From positions 1-64,000 of the forward strand of contig CAZHBJ010000001.1 of assembly GCA_964530445.1 (NCBI GenBank): DNA of 64,000 nt. The letters run 5' to 3'. This document shows positions 45,637 through 55,217 of this stretch, piece by piece (within the stretch, counting starts at the first letter, position 1; every line of letters begins with the position of its first letter). The stretch is from FEN-1297 sp964530445. Lineage in GTDB: Bacteria; Bacteroidota; Ignavibacteria; Ignavibacteriales; Ignavibacteriaceae. The translations under genes were made by a program, and so were the position numbers. Below the pieces are notes generated by a model. The model made no database searches. It was not told where the DNA came from and saw only the letters and a program-made list of their open reading frames with translations.

Positions 45637-46719
45637 ATGAAGAAGACAACATTTTATTCCATCCACGAAAAACTCGGTGCAAAGATTGTTGAATTTGCAG
45701 GTTATCTTATGCCTATTCAATATTCCTCTATTATTGCAGAACATAAGGCAGTAAGAAACTCCTCAGGCGTTTTTGATGTTTCGCATATGGGAGAAGTAAT
45801 TGTTTCCGGGGATAAAGCGCTGGATTTTGTTCAATATATAACTGTTAACGATGCTTCAAAGCTTACTCCGGGAAGAGTTCAATATTCCGCTATGTGTTAC
45901 AATGACGGCGGCATAGTTGACGACTTATTAGTATACAGGCTGTCTGATAATGAGTTTATGCTTGTTATAAATGCTTCAAACATTGAAAAAGATTTTAACT
46001 GGATGACCGGGAATAACAAATTTAATGTTAAGCTAGATAATCAAAGCGATGAGTATTCCCTTTTAGCTGTCCAAGGTCCCAATGCTAAAGACATATTACA
46101 AAAAATATGTGTAAGTGAATTGGATTTGGAATATTACCATTTTTTTAATGCTAAAATTGCCGGTTATGATATGCTGGTTTCTAGGACAGGGTATACAGGT
46201 GAACTGGGATATGAATTATATTTCAAAGGCGATGAAAAAATAGCTGAAGATGTTTGGAATAAACTCTTTGAAGCCGGGAAAGATTTCGGTTTACAGGCTG
46301 TCGGTTTAGGAGCAAGAGATTCATTAAGATTGGAAATGGGATTTTGCTTATACGGTAATGATATAGATAAAACAACGAATCCGCTCGAAGCAGGACTGGG
46401 ATGGATTACAAAATTGAACAAAGATGATTTTATCGGGAAGGAATCATTAATACAAGTAAAAAAAGACGGGTTAAAGAGAAAATTAACTGCGATGATTTCG
46501 GATGAAAAATCTTTTCCGCGTCACGGATACGATTTAACGGTGAACAATAAAAAGGTGGGTACAATCACAAGCGGAACTGTAAGTCCAATACTTGACAAAC
46601 CAATAGCTCTTGGTTATGTTGATGCAGAATATGTAAATGATAATTCAACAATTAATTTTTTAATACGCGGAAAGGAAATCCCGGCAAGAATTGTTAAGCT
46701 TCCGTTCGTTAAAAAATAA
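45637..46719 (+). CDS. gcvT: Aminomethyltransferase, glycine cleavage system T protein
   Basis: A 360-residue T protein transferring the methylene group of glycine to tetrahydrofolate. Phrases are FDVSHMGEVIV near residue 48, GGIVDDLLVYR (with the catalytic Asp near residue 91), SRTGYTGELGYEL, LGARDSLRLEMGFCLYGND and a C-terminal barrel with HGYDL and GTVSPILDKPIALGYV. The H and P proteins are not in the window, so the system is split in this genome. It may share a transcript with comB, 14 bases downstream. Confidence 0.94.
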   Translation: MKKTTFYSIHEKLGAKIVEFAGYLMPIQYSSIIAEHKAVRNSSGVFDVSHMGEVIVSGDKALDFVQYITVNDASKLTPGRVQYSAMCYNDGGIVDDLLVYRLSDNEFMLVINASNIEKDFNWMTGNNKFNVKLDNQSDEYSLLAVQGPNAKDILQKICVSELDLEYYHFFNAKIAGYDMLVSRTGYTGELGYELYFKGDEKIAEDVWNKLFEAGKDFGLQAVGLGARDSLRLEMGFCLYGNDIDKTTNPLEAGLGWITKLNKDDFIGKESLIQVKKDGLKRKLTAMISDEKSFPRHGYDLTVNNKKVGTITSGTVSPILDKPIALGYVDAEYVNDNSTINFLIRGKEIPARIVKLPFVKK

Positions 46720-46733
46720 AAAGCACAAGTAAC

Positions 46734-47492
46734 ATGAAGATTAATGTACTTCTTTCTCCTATTAGTGTTGATGAACTTTATTTTACCGGTAAGACTACCG
46801 TAGTTATCGATATACTTAGAGCTACAACTACTATTATTTCCGCATTAGGCAACGGGGCCAAAGAAATAATTCCTGTTGCAACTGTTGAATTTGCCGTTAA
46901 GGTTTCCGGCGGAATGTTCGGAGGTCAAACATTGCTCGGAGGTGAACGCAATACTAAAAAAATTGAAGGTTTTGCTCTCGGTAATTCCCCTATGGAATAT
47001 TCCGAAGATATTATCTCGGGAAAGTCTATAATTTTATATACAACAAACGGGACAAAGGCAATTGTTAAAGCTAAATTTTCCGGCGAGCTTTTTATTTGTG
47101 CTTTCTCCAATATTTCGGCTCTTGCTGAACATCTTGTAAAACTAAATAAGGACGTTGAAATATTATGTGCTGGCAGGTTAAATAATTTTTCTATGGAAGA
47201 TACTGTTTGTGCCGGGAAATTGATAAACGAAATTGTAAAGCTTAACAATGATACAATTTTAACGGACTCCGCTATAGCAAGCGTTTCTTTAAATAAATCA
47301 TTCGGAAAAAGCTTATTGAAAATGCTTAAAGAGACCGAGCACGGCAAACTTCTTATTGAAAACGGATATGAAGAAGATTTAAAATTTTGCAGTAAATTAA
47401 ATACTACCGATTCAATTCCATATTTTACGGGGAATATACTTAAATTAATTACCAACAATAAAGATATCTCTTCCAGCGAACACGAGAATTAA
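46734..47492 (+). CDS. comB: 2-phosphosulfolactate phosphatase-like protein ComB
   Basis: A 252-residue protein of the ComB family. Phrases are VVIDILRATTTIISALGNGA and LYTTNGTKAIVKAK, with LCAGRLNNFSMEDTVCAGKLI in the later part. ComB dephosphorylates 2-phosphosulfolactate in methanogen coenzyme M synthesis, and relatives occur in many bacteria, where the product may be sulfolactate for other uses. No ComA or ComC is seen nearby. The actual substrate here is uncertain. Confidence 0.85.
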   Translation: MKINVLLSPISVDELYFTGKTTVVIDILRATTTIISALGNGAKEIIPVATVEFAVKVSGGMFGGQTLLGGERNTKKIEGFALGNSPMEYSEDIISGKSIILYTTNGTKAIVKAKFSGELFICAFSNISALAEHLVKLNKDVEILCAGRLNNFSMEDTVCAGKLINEIVKLNNDTILTDSAIASVSLNKSFGKSLLKMLKETEHGKLLIENGYEEDLKFCSKLNTTDSIPYFTGNILKLITNNKDISSSEHEN

Positions 47493-47503
47493 ATAAATTA
47501 GAA

Positions 47504-49969
47504 ATGGCTGCAAAGAAAAAAGCTAAGATAAATAAGAGTACCGGCAAAGAGAAATATTTTGTTATATCACCGGAAAAGAAAAAAAAGATAGCCGGTATAC
47601 TGCTTATCCTGTTCTCGGTTATTCTTCTTTTAAGTATTGTTTCATATTCAAGATTCGATAAGGCAAATCTTAATTATAAATTTTCGGATTTATTCAAAGT
47701 TTTCGGATCCAACTCAAACTTTATTCATAAAGCCGATACTACGCATAACTGGCTCGGAATATTCGGCGCATATATTTCCGATTTCTTTATAAACTCAACT
47801 CTCGGTGTATTCTCTTCGGTATTTCCGCTTATATTTTTTCTGTGGGGAGTTTCCTTTATTCATAAAATTAACTTCAGAAAGCTAATTAATTATACTAATT
47901 TCCTTCTAATTACCGGAATAATTCTCTCGACCTTCTTCGGTATTTTGTTGAGTCATTATAAAGTTTTTACGAGTGCTTATGAATTATCCGGTTCCGTAGG
48001 CGGTTACCTGGGAGAAGCATTAAGCCGGCTGCTTGGCGGTATCGGGGGAATCTTCTTTTTAATAACGGCAAGTACAATATTATTAATATTTGCCTTCGAT
48101 ATTAAGATTGAAAAAATAGTTTTATTCTTTAAGAACGCTTTGCTCGCATCAGAAAGTGCGGTTAAAAATGAACCTGAGAGCAGCAGTCCGGCTAATCAAA
48201 ATAATTCCAACATAAATAAAATTAAAGAATTAGGTAAGGAAAAGAAAAAGAAGAAAAAGCTCACTAAAAAAGAAGATGTATCTGCTGCAGAGCTGATGGA
48301 AGCCGAAGCTAAACAAACAAACATTAAGATAGTCCGTAAAAATGATATACCTTCAAAGCCTGAAGTTAATGAAGTTCAAAACGAAGAAAATAAAAAAGTT
48401 GATCTTGAAAAAACCGGTGAAATAAACGTAAAAGAAATAAACAGGGAAAAGGAAGCGGAACTTCCAAATCAATGGGAAGAAAAAATAAGTTTTAAAAATC
48501 CCGGCCTCGATTTGCTCGAACCTATACAGGAAGAAAATTTTAAAGTTGCGGAAGAAGAACTTAAACGTAATGCGGAACTGCTTAAAGAAAAATTAAAATT
48601 GTTCGACATAGATATTGAAGATATTACCGTAACACCCGGACCGGTTGTAACGCTTTATGAAATTGTTCCGGCACCCGGAGTTAAAATTAGCCGGATTGTC
48701 GGCCTTGAACATGACATTGCTTTGGCATTGGCTGCCAGAGGTATTAGGATTATTGCACCGATTCCGGGAAAAAGTGCAATCGGTGTTGAAATACCAAATG
48801 CGGTAGCTTCATTGGTTAATGCACGATCTGTCCTTGGTAAAATATCGGAATCAAAAGCCGAGCTGCCTGTTGCACTGGGCAAAACTATAAACGGCGATGT
48901 TTATGTAACCGATTTATCAAAAATGCCGCATCTTTTAATTGCAGGTTCAACAGGTTCGGGAAAAAGTGTCGGTATAAACATGATTATTGCAAGCCTGCTT
49001 TATACTAAAATGCCTTCGGAAGTTAAGCTGATAATGATTGATCCCAAGAAGATTGAGCTGTCGTTTTATAATAAATTACGCCGTCATTATCTTGCAGTAT
49101 CTCCGGATCTTGAAGAAGAAATAATAACAAATCCACAAAATGCGGTTTTACTTCTTAAGTCCGTTGAGTTTGAGATGGAAAAGCGTTACGATAAGCTTGC
49201 AAAGGCTGGAGTTAGAAATATTGTAGATTATAATCAAAAGGTTCAAGATCCAAAGCGAAGACCAAAAGATACCGATGAAATTAAACATCATCCCATTCCG
49301 TATCTGGTTGTAATAATTGATGAGCTTGCGGATTTAATGATTACTGCAGGTAAAGAAGTTGAAGAGCCAATTGCAAGACTTGCTCAATTAGCAAGAGCGG
49401 TAGGTATTCATCTTGTACTTGCAACGCAAAGACCTTCGGTAAATGTTATTACAGGTGTTATTAAGGCAAACTTTAGCGCAAGAATTGCTTACCAGGTAGC
49501 AACCAAAATCGATTCAAGAACAATACTTGATATGAACGGGGCAGAACAGCTTCTTGGTAAAGGCGATATGCTTTTTCTGCCGACCGGTTCTCCGAAACCT
49601 ATTCGTATTCAAAACGCTTTTATTTCTACTGATGAAGTTGAAAGATTAACCGATTATATTCAGAAGCAGCCGGCATTCTCAAAACCGTTTTTCCTTCCTT
49701 CATTATATGATAAGAAGAAACAATCATCGAGCGGATTTTTATCCGATCTTGACCCGATGTTTGAAGATGCGGCGAGAGTAATTGTAAGACATCAGCAGGG
49801 TTCCGTATCACTGCTCCAAAGAAGATTAAAGCTAGGTTATTCAAGAGCTGCCAGAATTGTTGATCAGCTGGAGGAGGCTGGTGTTGTGGGCCCGAACGAC
49901 GGCAGCAAGGCGCGCACCGTACTTGTAGAAAATGAAGAGCAGCTTGAGACTATTTTGCGGTCACTTTAA
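47504..49969 (+). CDS. ftsK: DNA translocase FtsK/SpoIIIE
   Basis: An 821-residue protein with four N-terminal membrane helices (about 25-205), a charged linker (about 215-330), and the motor. The motor has alpha and beta domains with Walker A AGSTGSGKSVG near residue 485 and Walker B-type VVIIDELADLM near residue 608. A C-terminal winged-helix gamma domain (ARVIVRHQQGSVSLLQRRL, from about 748) follows. It pumps DNA at the division septum and activates Xer recombination; a xerD is at 4267. It is the last gene of the plus-strand block. Confidence 0.96.
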   Translation: MAAKKKAKINKSTGKEKYFVISPEKKKKIAGILLILFSVILLLSIVSYSRFDKANLNYKFSDLFKVFGSNSNFIHKADTTHNWLGIFGAYISDFFINSTLGVFSSVFPLIFFLWGVSFIHKINFRKLINYTNFLLITGIILSTFFGILLSHYKVFTSAYELSGSVGGYLGEALSRLLGGIGGIFFLITASTILLIFAFDIKIEKIVLFFKNALLASESAVKNEPESSSPANQNNSNINKIKELGKEKKKKKKLTKKEDVSAAELMEAEAKQTNIKIVRKNDIPSKPEVNEVQNEENKKVDLEKTGEINVKEINREKEAELPNQWEEKISFKNPGLDLLEPIQEENFKVAEEELKRNAELLKEKLKLFDIDIEDITVTPGPVVTLYEIVPAPGVKISRIVGLEHDIALALAARGIRIIAPIPGKSAIGVEIPNAVASLVNARSVLGKISESKAELPVALGKTINGDVYVTDLSKMPHLLIAGSTGSGKSVGINMIIASLLYTKMPSEVKLIMIDPKKIELSFYNKLRRHYLAVSPDLEEEIITNPQNAVLLLKSVEFEMEKRYDKLAKAGVRNIVDYNQKVQDPKRRPKDTDEIKHHPIPYLVVIIDELADLMITAGKEVEEPIARLAQLARAVGIHLVLATQRPSVNVITGVIKANFSARIAYQVATKIDSRTILDMNGAEQLLGKGDMLFLPTGSPKPIRIQNAFISTDEVERLTDYIQKQPAFSKPFFLPSLYDKKKQSSSGFLSDLDPMFEDAARVIVRHQQGSVSLLQRRLKLGYSRAARIVDQLEEAGVVGPNDGSKARTVLVENEEQLETILRSL

Positions 49970-49984
49970 ATGTAATTGTCTTTT

Positions 49985-50239
49985 TTAATTATTCTCTTCC
50001 GGATTTTCCTTTTCCAATATATTATTATTTGATTGCTCCTTTTTCTTAGTACCGCTGAACATACTTACCAAAATAAGACCGATAATGAGTCCGATTAAAA
50101 ATGTAATTGAAATTACAACAATAGTCGACATCTCGAATTTCCAGAATAAAACATTTAAAGGAATTATGTTCGTATTTTGAGAAACGAAAACCGTAAAAAG
50201 AATTATAATTATCACAAGAATTATAATTTTAGCTTTCAT
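49985..50239 (-). CDS. LapA-domain (DUF1049) membrane protein
   Basis: An 84-residue protein with two transmembrane helices: the first is about 3-22, the middle phrase VSQNTNIIPLNVLFWKFEM is typical of LapA-domain proteins, and the second is about 40-62. A polar Lys/Glu/Asn tail follows. LapA/YciS-type proteins take part in LPS assembly control in enterobacteria; the role here is unknown. It converges with ftsK with only 15 bases between. Confidence 0.82.
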   Translation of the reverse strand: MKAKIIILVIIIILFTVFVSQNTNIIPLNVLFWKFEMSTIVVISITFLIGLIIGLILVSMFSGTKKKEQSNNNILEKENPEENN

Positions 50240-50442
50240 CTTTTAATCTTTCGAGCTATTTATTAAATAAAGCTGCATTTATTTTAAATAAGCGACTATA
50301 AAAAATTAGTAAAATAGAATTATAAAATAAAGATGTTAAGAATATTGCTTAGAAGCTAATCCTTTTCCCTTTTTATAAAATTAAAAATTTGCAAAAAAGT
50401 TTAGGCAAATAAAATTGTTAGTCTGTTTTAATTAAAATGAAA

Positions 50443-51126
50443 TTAGTTCTTTAATAACTTGCCGGCCAATATTTTCATTTTGTTTTTTACTTCATGCTCT
50501 TGTTCTTTATCCATTTTTAATGATTGGATGGATTTAAAGTCATCATAAGCATCTTCGTTTAAGCCGAGATCAAAAAGTACATCTGCAAAGTAAATTCTGA
50601 AAGCGGCTATTTTGTTTGTCTCGGGATATTTCCTAAAAGTTTCTTTTGCATCAACCACAGCGGATTCTTTAAATCCGCTTTCCGCAAGCTGAACCGCACC
50701 GTTTAGTCTTTTAATTCCGAAATTATCCGATTTAACAATCGGTGTTTTGATGCCATTAATCTCTGCACCGTATACGGCTGTGTTTTTAGAATTTAACTTC
50801 TCGTTTTTCTTAGGCGCATTAAGCATATCTTCCATTGCAAGCGCAAGGATTAAATCGTTTACAGTCATCTTTTTTATACGTGATAACGGCAGCACCGAAA
50901 AGCTTTTTAATTTTAAATTAATATTTTCACCGGACAACCGGATAGAAGAATTCCTTCCCGTTGAAATTACGGTATTGGCTGATAAAGATTTACCGTTTGA
51001 AACACTAACCCAGTTTTCGCTGGTTCCAATTTGTGCGGTAACATTGCCTTCAACATTATCAGCTTCAAATGTTTGGGCTGATAAAAATCCTGCACATATA
51101 AAAAATATAACAATTATTGTTTTCAT
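50443..51126 (-). CDS. Exported FecR-like protein with TPR-like C-terminal region
   Basis: 227 residues from the ATG at 51126; an ATG four codons upstream (51138) is also possible. A signal peptide (MKTIIVIFFICAGFLSAQ) is followed by a small beta domain with NVEGNVTAQIGTSENWVSVSNG and TVISTGRNSSIRLSG, the FecR-like pattern of a perturbed surface domain. A helical C-terminal part with TPR-like spacing (FRIYFADVLFDLGLNEDAYDDF) follows. There is no FecI-type sigma factor next to it and no transmembrane helix, so it is not a classical FecR regulator. Role unknown. Confidence 0.65.
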   Translation of the reverse strand: MKTIIVIFFICAGFLSAQTFEADNVEGNVTAQIGTSENWVSVSNGKSLSANTVISTGRNSSIRLSGENINLKLKSFSVLPLSRIKKMTVNDLILALAMEDMLNAPKKNEKLNSKNTAVYGAEINGIKTPIVKSDNFGIKRLNGAVQLAESGFKESAVVDAKETFRKYPETNKIAAFRIYFADVLFDLGLNEDAYDDFKSIQSLKMDKEQEHEVKNKMKILAGKLLKN

Positions 51127-51170
51127 CTTTTCCCTCAATTAAATCCATTAATAAAAATCATTTTTTCAAA

Positions 51171-53168
51171 TTAATAAACGTCTACAATTTCTACATTCCC
51201 TTTTGCAATTCCCAGTTCATTTAAAGCATCGTTATTAAATTTTTGCGAACCCAAATCCCAAGCAGTATCAAAGTTGGTTAAAGAAGTGGTTTCCACGGGT
51301 ATCCAAACCTCATCGACCCCGTTCTCATTTTTCCTTATGAAATATTTTCTATCATTTTTAGTTATCAGTTTCGCCTGATCGGGAGAAAGCTGTGTATTAA
51401 TAAGTATATTAACATGGCCGATACCGTCAACAGGTTTATAATCCACAAGTGCTGTTTGAATCCCTATACTTTCCAGCAAAGAACTATAGCAAACACTTAA
51501 GTCATCGCAATTGCCGCCTTTTAACTTTAATGTTTCATGTGGGAACTGTACATAATCGGACTCGGCTCTTGGCGTGGATGTGTATACCAATTTCTTAACA
51601 AAATTGTTAAACAAAATTTTTGCCTTATAAAAAATAGATACTGCATAGGAAAGCGTATCCAGCTCTTTTTTATATTTACTTAAAATATTTTTTGAATAAT
51701 CCATTGAGTACTGAAGATCTCTTTTAATAAAATATCTTAAATAAATTACCTTGCCGTTCCAGGCATTTATCCCGTTTACTAAAATCGGTTTTTGCAGTCT
51801 ATCGTCAAGATTATTGTCTTTAGTGGTTAAGTAAAAATCCACATAAGAAATTCCTGGTTTGGTTTTATTGTAAGATTCCGGGATGATGGTAAAAAAAGGA
51901 ACATCTACGGTGTCTTTAGGGGGAATCTTAACCGGGGGAGAATCGATTTTATCTCCGTTTACTCCTTCAATTTTACTCGATGGTTTTATAGTAATATAAT
52001 GATCGGTTAAATTGGCTACCTTACATGACGCAAACGGCTTTGTTAAATAATTATCGGTAAGTGTCGGGTAAATTTCATTTAAAATTTTTCCATCTACAAA
52101 TTCTGCCGTTTTAGTTGATATGGTATTTAGAGTAAATGTTAATGTTAATACTGCTTTATCATAACTATACCGGTTGTTTATAATATTATTTATTCCTTTA
52201 TTCATAAAAGTTAAAAAAGAATTCGAAACATTCCGGTTTGAAAAATATTTTACTCCCGAAAGTGTAATTCCAAATAATTTGGACGAATATGCCACCGCCG
52301 GTTCTATCCCTGCAATGTAAGGATTTTGAAAATGGTCATGAAATGCAGTTAATCCTATTCCTATTTGGCCGCCGAATGCTTGTATGTAGCTGTTAATTCC
52401 TGCCTGGAAAGCATTTTCAGTTTCGTATAGAAAATTTAAACCTAATTGTTTTGCCGGGCTGTAGGAAATTCCAAGAAGTGCTCCTTTCGGCTTTTTAATT
52501 TCATATTGTGCAATGTCGGAGCCTACAGTATTTTCATTTAAATCGAGAAGATTTATTGAAGATAATGAAAGCAGAATGTTGCCGGCAGGGGAATAATTAA
52601 TTCCGATATCCCCGCGCCAAAAGTTTGCATTTTCAATTTGGTTTTGGCTAATTAAATACACAGTATCGGAGAAAACCGGAAGTACCGATTCCTGATTAAT
52701 TTGCTGTTTGAAATAACGAAGACTGAATCCGGCACTTACGTTGTCGGAGAATTTATATGAATAACCTAAGCCGAATAGTTCTTTATAAGTAAGTTTTGTA
52801 TTAAGTGATTGTGCGGAGGAATCTTGCAGGATGATAGACTGCCCGTTATTAAATACAAATTCTTTTTGATATCCCGGTGTATACCTTAGGGTAATAAAAT
52901 GATTACCGAGCTTTTTTGATAATGATATAAGATACAGGTTTGAAGTTGAATTATTTGCAAACTCGTCTCCGTAGGAAAGTGTTAAACCCCAATCTTTAAG
53001 CGAAATAAAATTGGAAGGACTGCTTTCAAAGCTGTTCATCAATGAATATTCACTTTTATCCGGATTCCAGTATCCCGTTAATCCGAACGAACTTTGCGCC
53101 CATATCTTAACCGTACTTATCATTAAAGTAATTATTACTAAATAAAATGTAAATAATATTTTCTTCAA
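51171..53168 (-). CDS. Outer-membrane barrel protein with C-terminal transglutaminase-like domain
   Basis: A 665-residue protein. A signal peptide (ending about IWAQ) is followed by about 310 residues of alternating strands with PorV/PorQ-like character (LGLSYSYKF, SAGFSLRYF). After a beta-sandwich linker (about 370-480), a C-terminal transglutaminase-like domain appears, with GGNCDDLSVCYSSLLESIG (Cys near residue 552), GHVNIL (His near 584) and WIPVETT (acid near 625), giving a plausible Cys-His-acid set. This pairing of barrel and papain-like fold is unusual to me. Its ATG overlaps the stop of the upstream lipoprotein gene by 4 bases. Confidence 0.72.
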   Translation of the reverse strand: MKKILFTFYLVIITLMISTVKIWAQSSFGLTGYWNPDKSEYSLMNSFESSPSNFISLKDWGLTLSYGDEFANNSTSNLYLISLSKKLGNHFITLRYTPGYQKEFVFNNGQSIILQDSSAQSLNTKLTYKELFGLGYSYKFSDNVSAGFSLRYFKQQINQESVLPVFSDTVYLISQNQIENANFWRGDIGINYSPAGNILLSLSSINLLDLNENTVGSDIAQYEIKKPKGALLGISYSPAKQLGLNFLYETENAFQAGINSYIQAFGGQIGIGLTAFHDHFQNPYIAGIEPAVAYSSKLFGITLSGVKYFSNRNVSNSFLTFMNKGINNIINNRYSYDKAVLTLTFTLNTISTKTAEFVDGKILNEIYPTLTDNYLTKPFASCKVANLTDHYITIKPSSKIEGVNGDKIDSPPVKIPPKDTVDVPFFTIIPESYNKTKPGISYVDFYLTTKDNNLDDRLQKPILVNGINAWNGKVIYLRYFIKRDLQYSMDYSKNILSKYKKELDTLSYAVSIFYKAKILFNNFVKKLVYTSTPRAESDYVQFPHETLKLKGGNCDDLSVCYSSLLESIGIQTALVDYKPVDGIGHVNILINTQLSPDQAKLITKNDRKYFIRKNENGVDEVWIPVETTSLTNFDTAWDLGSQKFNNDALNELGIAKGNVEIVDVY

Positions 53169-54088
53169 GGAATATCTAGGATTATACTATGAATACTTTG
53201 TGACGATACCAATATATTATTTCCGTCGGCATTTTTAGTTGCTGTGTATGCTCTTACAAATGAAAAGACAATTTTGTCGTATTTGTTTGAAGGAATTGAA
53301 TTAAGCAGCTTATCCGGAATAATTAATTTCCCGCTGTCATTCCCGGTAATTTTAAATAACGGAATCGGATTCTTTTGGTTCCTTGCTATTACACCCAATA
53401 TAATATCAATGTGTTTTTGATAAGCAGAATTCCAGTTAAGTTCCGCTGCAAGAGTTTTATCCTTTAGTCTGCCTGTTAACTTAACTTTCCCGACAACTTC
53501 CGGAGGAGTAGCAATATCAAAATCGATGGATTTACCGAATGTTGTTGATATTTGAAATTTTATGGATGAATTATACGGGAAATTGAACCGGTACATTGGA
53601 TTGAACATTCGGCTGCTTAAAATATATCTGTCTCCCAGCAATGTATCTATAAAATGACCCAGGTAATGATACCTAACTCTAAAGGGGATCAATCTTGCAT
53701 GGTGATAATCGAATTGAATATCACCCGGCAATATGGTATGATAGCCAATAATTCTGCCATTTAAACCTCTAACCGGACTTTTTTTATCTAAAAATAAAGC
53801 TTGGGCAGAAGATATTTTTTCTGTATAAGAATTAAAAGTAATCTTTGTACCGACCACATAAATAATACTGGCGTAAGCAGTATCGGAAACGGCAACGCCG
53901 GTTGTATCAAATCCGTTATTATATAAACCATCGGAGGTATCTTTAGAAGCAACTTGAATCTGGATCGGGGCTTGGCTGCTGCTATTACCCTGAACTAATT
54001 CGGTCGGCGCCGGGCTGTCGCATCCGTTAAAAATCGAAACGGCGGCAAAAAGTAATATGATTAAATTATAAATAATTATATTTTTCAT
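53165..54088 (-). CDS. Hypothetical lipoprotein upstream of the barrel-transglutaminase gene
   Basis: 307 residues from the ATG at 54088 (MKNIIIYNLIILL), with lipobox FNGC; in-frame ATGs at 54100 and 54154 add residues before a normal signal and are less likely. The mature protein is beta-rich, with phrases such as KVKLTGRLKDKTLAAELNW and KIVFSFVRAYTATK that resemble fibronectin-like sandwiches, but I cannot name a family. It is coupled to the barrel-transglutaminase gene by an ATGA overlap, so the two products probably act together at the outer membrane. Confidence 0.6.
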   Translation of the reverse strand: MKNIIIYNLIILLFAAVSIFNGCDSPAPTELVQGNSSSQAPIQIQVASKDTSDGLYNNGFDTTGVAVSDTAYASIIYVVGTKITFNSYTEKISSAQALFLDKKSPVRGLNGRIIGYHTILPGDIQFDYHHARLIPFRVRYHYLGHFIDTLLGDRYILSSRMFNPMYRFNFPYNSSIKFQISTTFGKSIDFDIATPPEVVGKVKLTGRLKDKTLAAELNWNSAYQKHIDIILGVIARNQKNPIPLFKITGNDSGKLIIPDKLLNSIPSNKYDKIVFSFVRAYTATKNADGNNILVSSQSIHSIILDIP

Positions 54089-54201
54089 CTTATTCAACAT
54101 AATATTGCAATAATTTATTTTCAATCTAATTAATGTGAAATAGCCCTGGCACACACTATTGGTTTATCTAATTTTCGCATAAATAAAGTCACAAATAATT
54201 A

Positions 54202-54234
54202 AATTCTCCCCGCCCTAGATTTACGGGGAGAATT
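54202..54234 (-). terminator. Strong hairpin terminator after the 54270 lipoprotein gene
   Basis: AATTCTCCCCG (54202-54212) pairs perfectly with CGGGGAGAATT (54224-54234), an 11-bp stem with an 11-base loop. T-rich sequence is present on both sides, so it may act in both directions. It isolates the 54270 gene from the genes downstream. Confidence 0.8.
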
Positions 54235-54269
54235 ATTTTTTAATTAACTATTTCAGAATATTTAAGAGC

Positions 54270-55217
54270 CTACCATTTAACTATATAAGGAATACCCCAT
54301 GTATTACTTTCAACCGGGGTAGAATCATCGGTAACAACCTGACGGGGTGTAGCATTTATTACTGCATGAAAATAACCCGGCCATTGATGCGTTTCGAATG
54401 TTTGTTCATAAACTTTATCGTAACCGTTTCCGGTTTGAGTTGAAGATACCAAATAAAATCTATTTTTCTCCCTATGCAGTCCGTGAGGGTCGCAGCCGTG
54501 GGTTAAAGTTACAAAATCTGTATCGGCATATGCACTTGTTAATTCAACTCGGACTTTAACGGGTTCATGTCGATTGAGTCTTGGGATTTTTCTCCACCAT
54601 CCGAAACCTCTGGATAAGAAATAGTTGTTCGGATCGGTTACTGCTAGGGTATCTCCGTTGGGCATATATGCGGTTACTTTGGTTATGGAAATATTTGAAT
54701 TTAGCGTGCCTCCTTCGGGTAAAGAGATGGCTGCAATTCTCCATTTCAAATAAGGGTGAATTGTATCGCCGGAAGTTACAAAAATAATTTTTCTTGTAAT
54801 TACCGAAGTGAACGGTTTTTGAATCAAACTATCCGGCGGATAACTTACCGAATCATACGAAGCGGCAATAAACAAAACGCCTTCAAAAGTTGTTGTATAA
54901 GTTCCGTATGCCGTATCGCCTACAATATTGTAAGTAAAATTGCGTGACACAAGGCGCATCTTTTGACCGACTTTAACAGGATAAATAGTAGTTGCAGCTT
55001 TTCCTAAAATCGTCATTGCAGATTCTTCATTGTAATTCGATTCGAATGAAGATATAGCAGAATCCGATTCTATGGTTTTTAACATCGCTTGTTGATCGGT
55101 TGTTGATTGAGATGAGTCCGGTCCGGTAGGTGAATTATTACAGCCTACAAGAAGAACTATTACCGACAAGGCAATTATTGAAAGCAGGTTCTTTATAATT
55201 GATGCTTTCTTTTCCAT
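54270..55217 (-). CDS. Hypothetical lipoprotein
   Basis: A 315-residue protein with a lipoprotein signal (MEKKASIIKNLLSIIALSVIVLLVGC, Cys near residue 26). A Ser/Thr/Pro-rich spacer and then a beta-rich mature part follow, with short motifs HGCDPHGLHREKN and ETHQWPGYFHAVINATP. The CDPHGLH segment, with Cys and two His, could bind metal, but I do not know a family with it. It has its own terminator, and its promoter would lie in 55218-55300. No function is proposed. Confidence 0.6.
   Translation of the reverse strand: MEKKASIIKNLLSIIALSVIVLLVGCNNSPTGPDSSQSTTDQQAMLKTIESDSAISSFESNYNEESAMTILGKAATTIYPVKVGQKMRLVSRNFTYNIVGDTAYGTYTTTFEGVLFIAASYDSVSYPPDSLIQKPFTSVITRKIIFVTSGDTIHPYLKWRIAAISLPEGGTLNSNISITKVTAYMPNGDTLAVTDPNNYFLSRGFGWWRKIPRLNRHEPVKVRVELTSAYADTDFVTLTHGCDPHGLHREKNRFYLVSSTQTGNGYDKVYEQTFETHQWPGYFHAVINATPRQVVTDDSTPVESNTWGIPYIVKW

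Noticed and set aside
46925..47458. 177-codon minus-strand frame inside comB
   Set aside because: Antisense shadow of a conserved gene with no family features.
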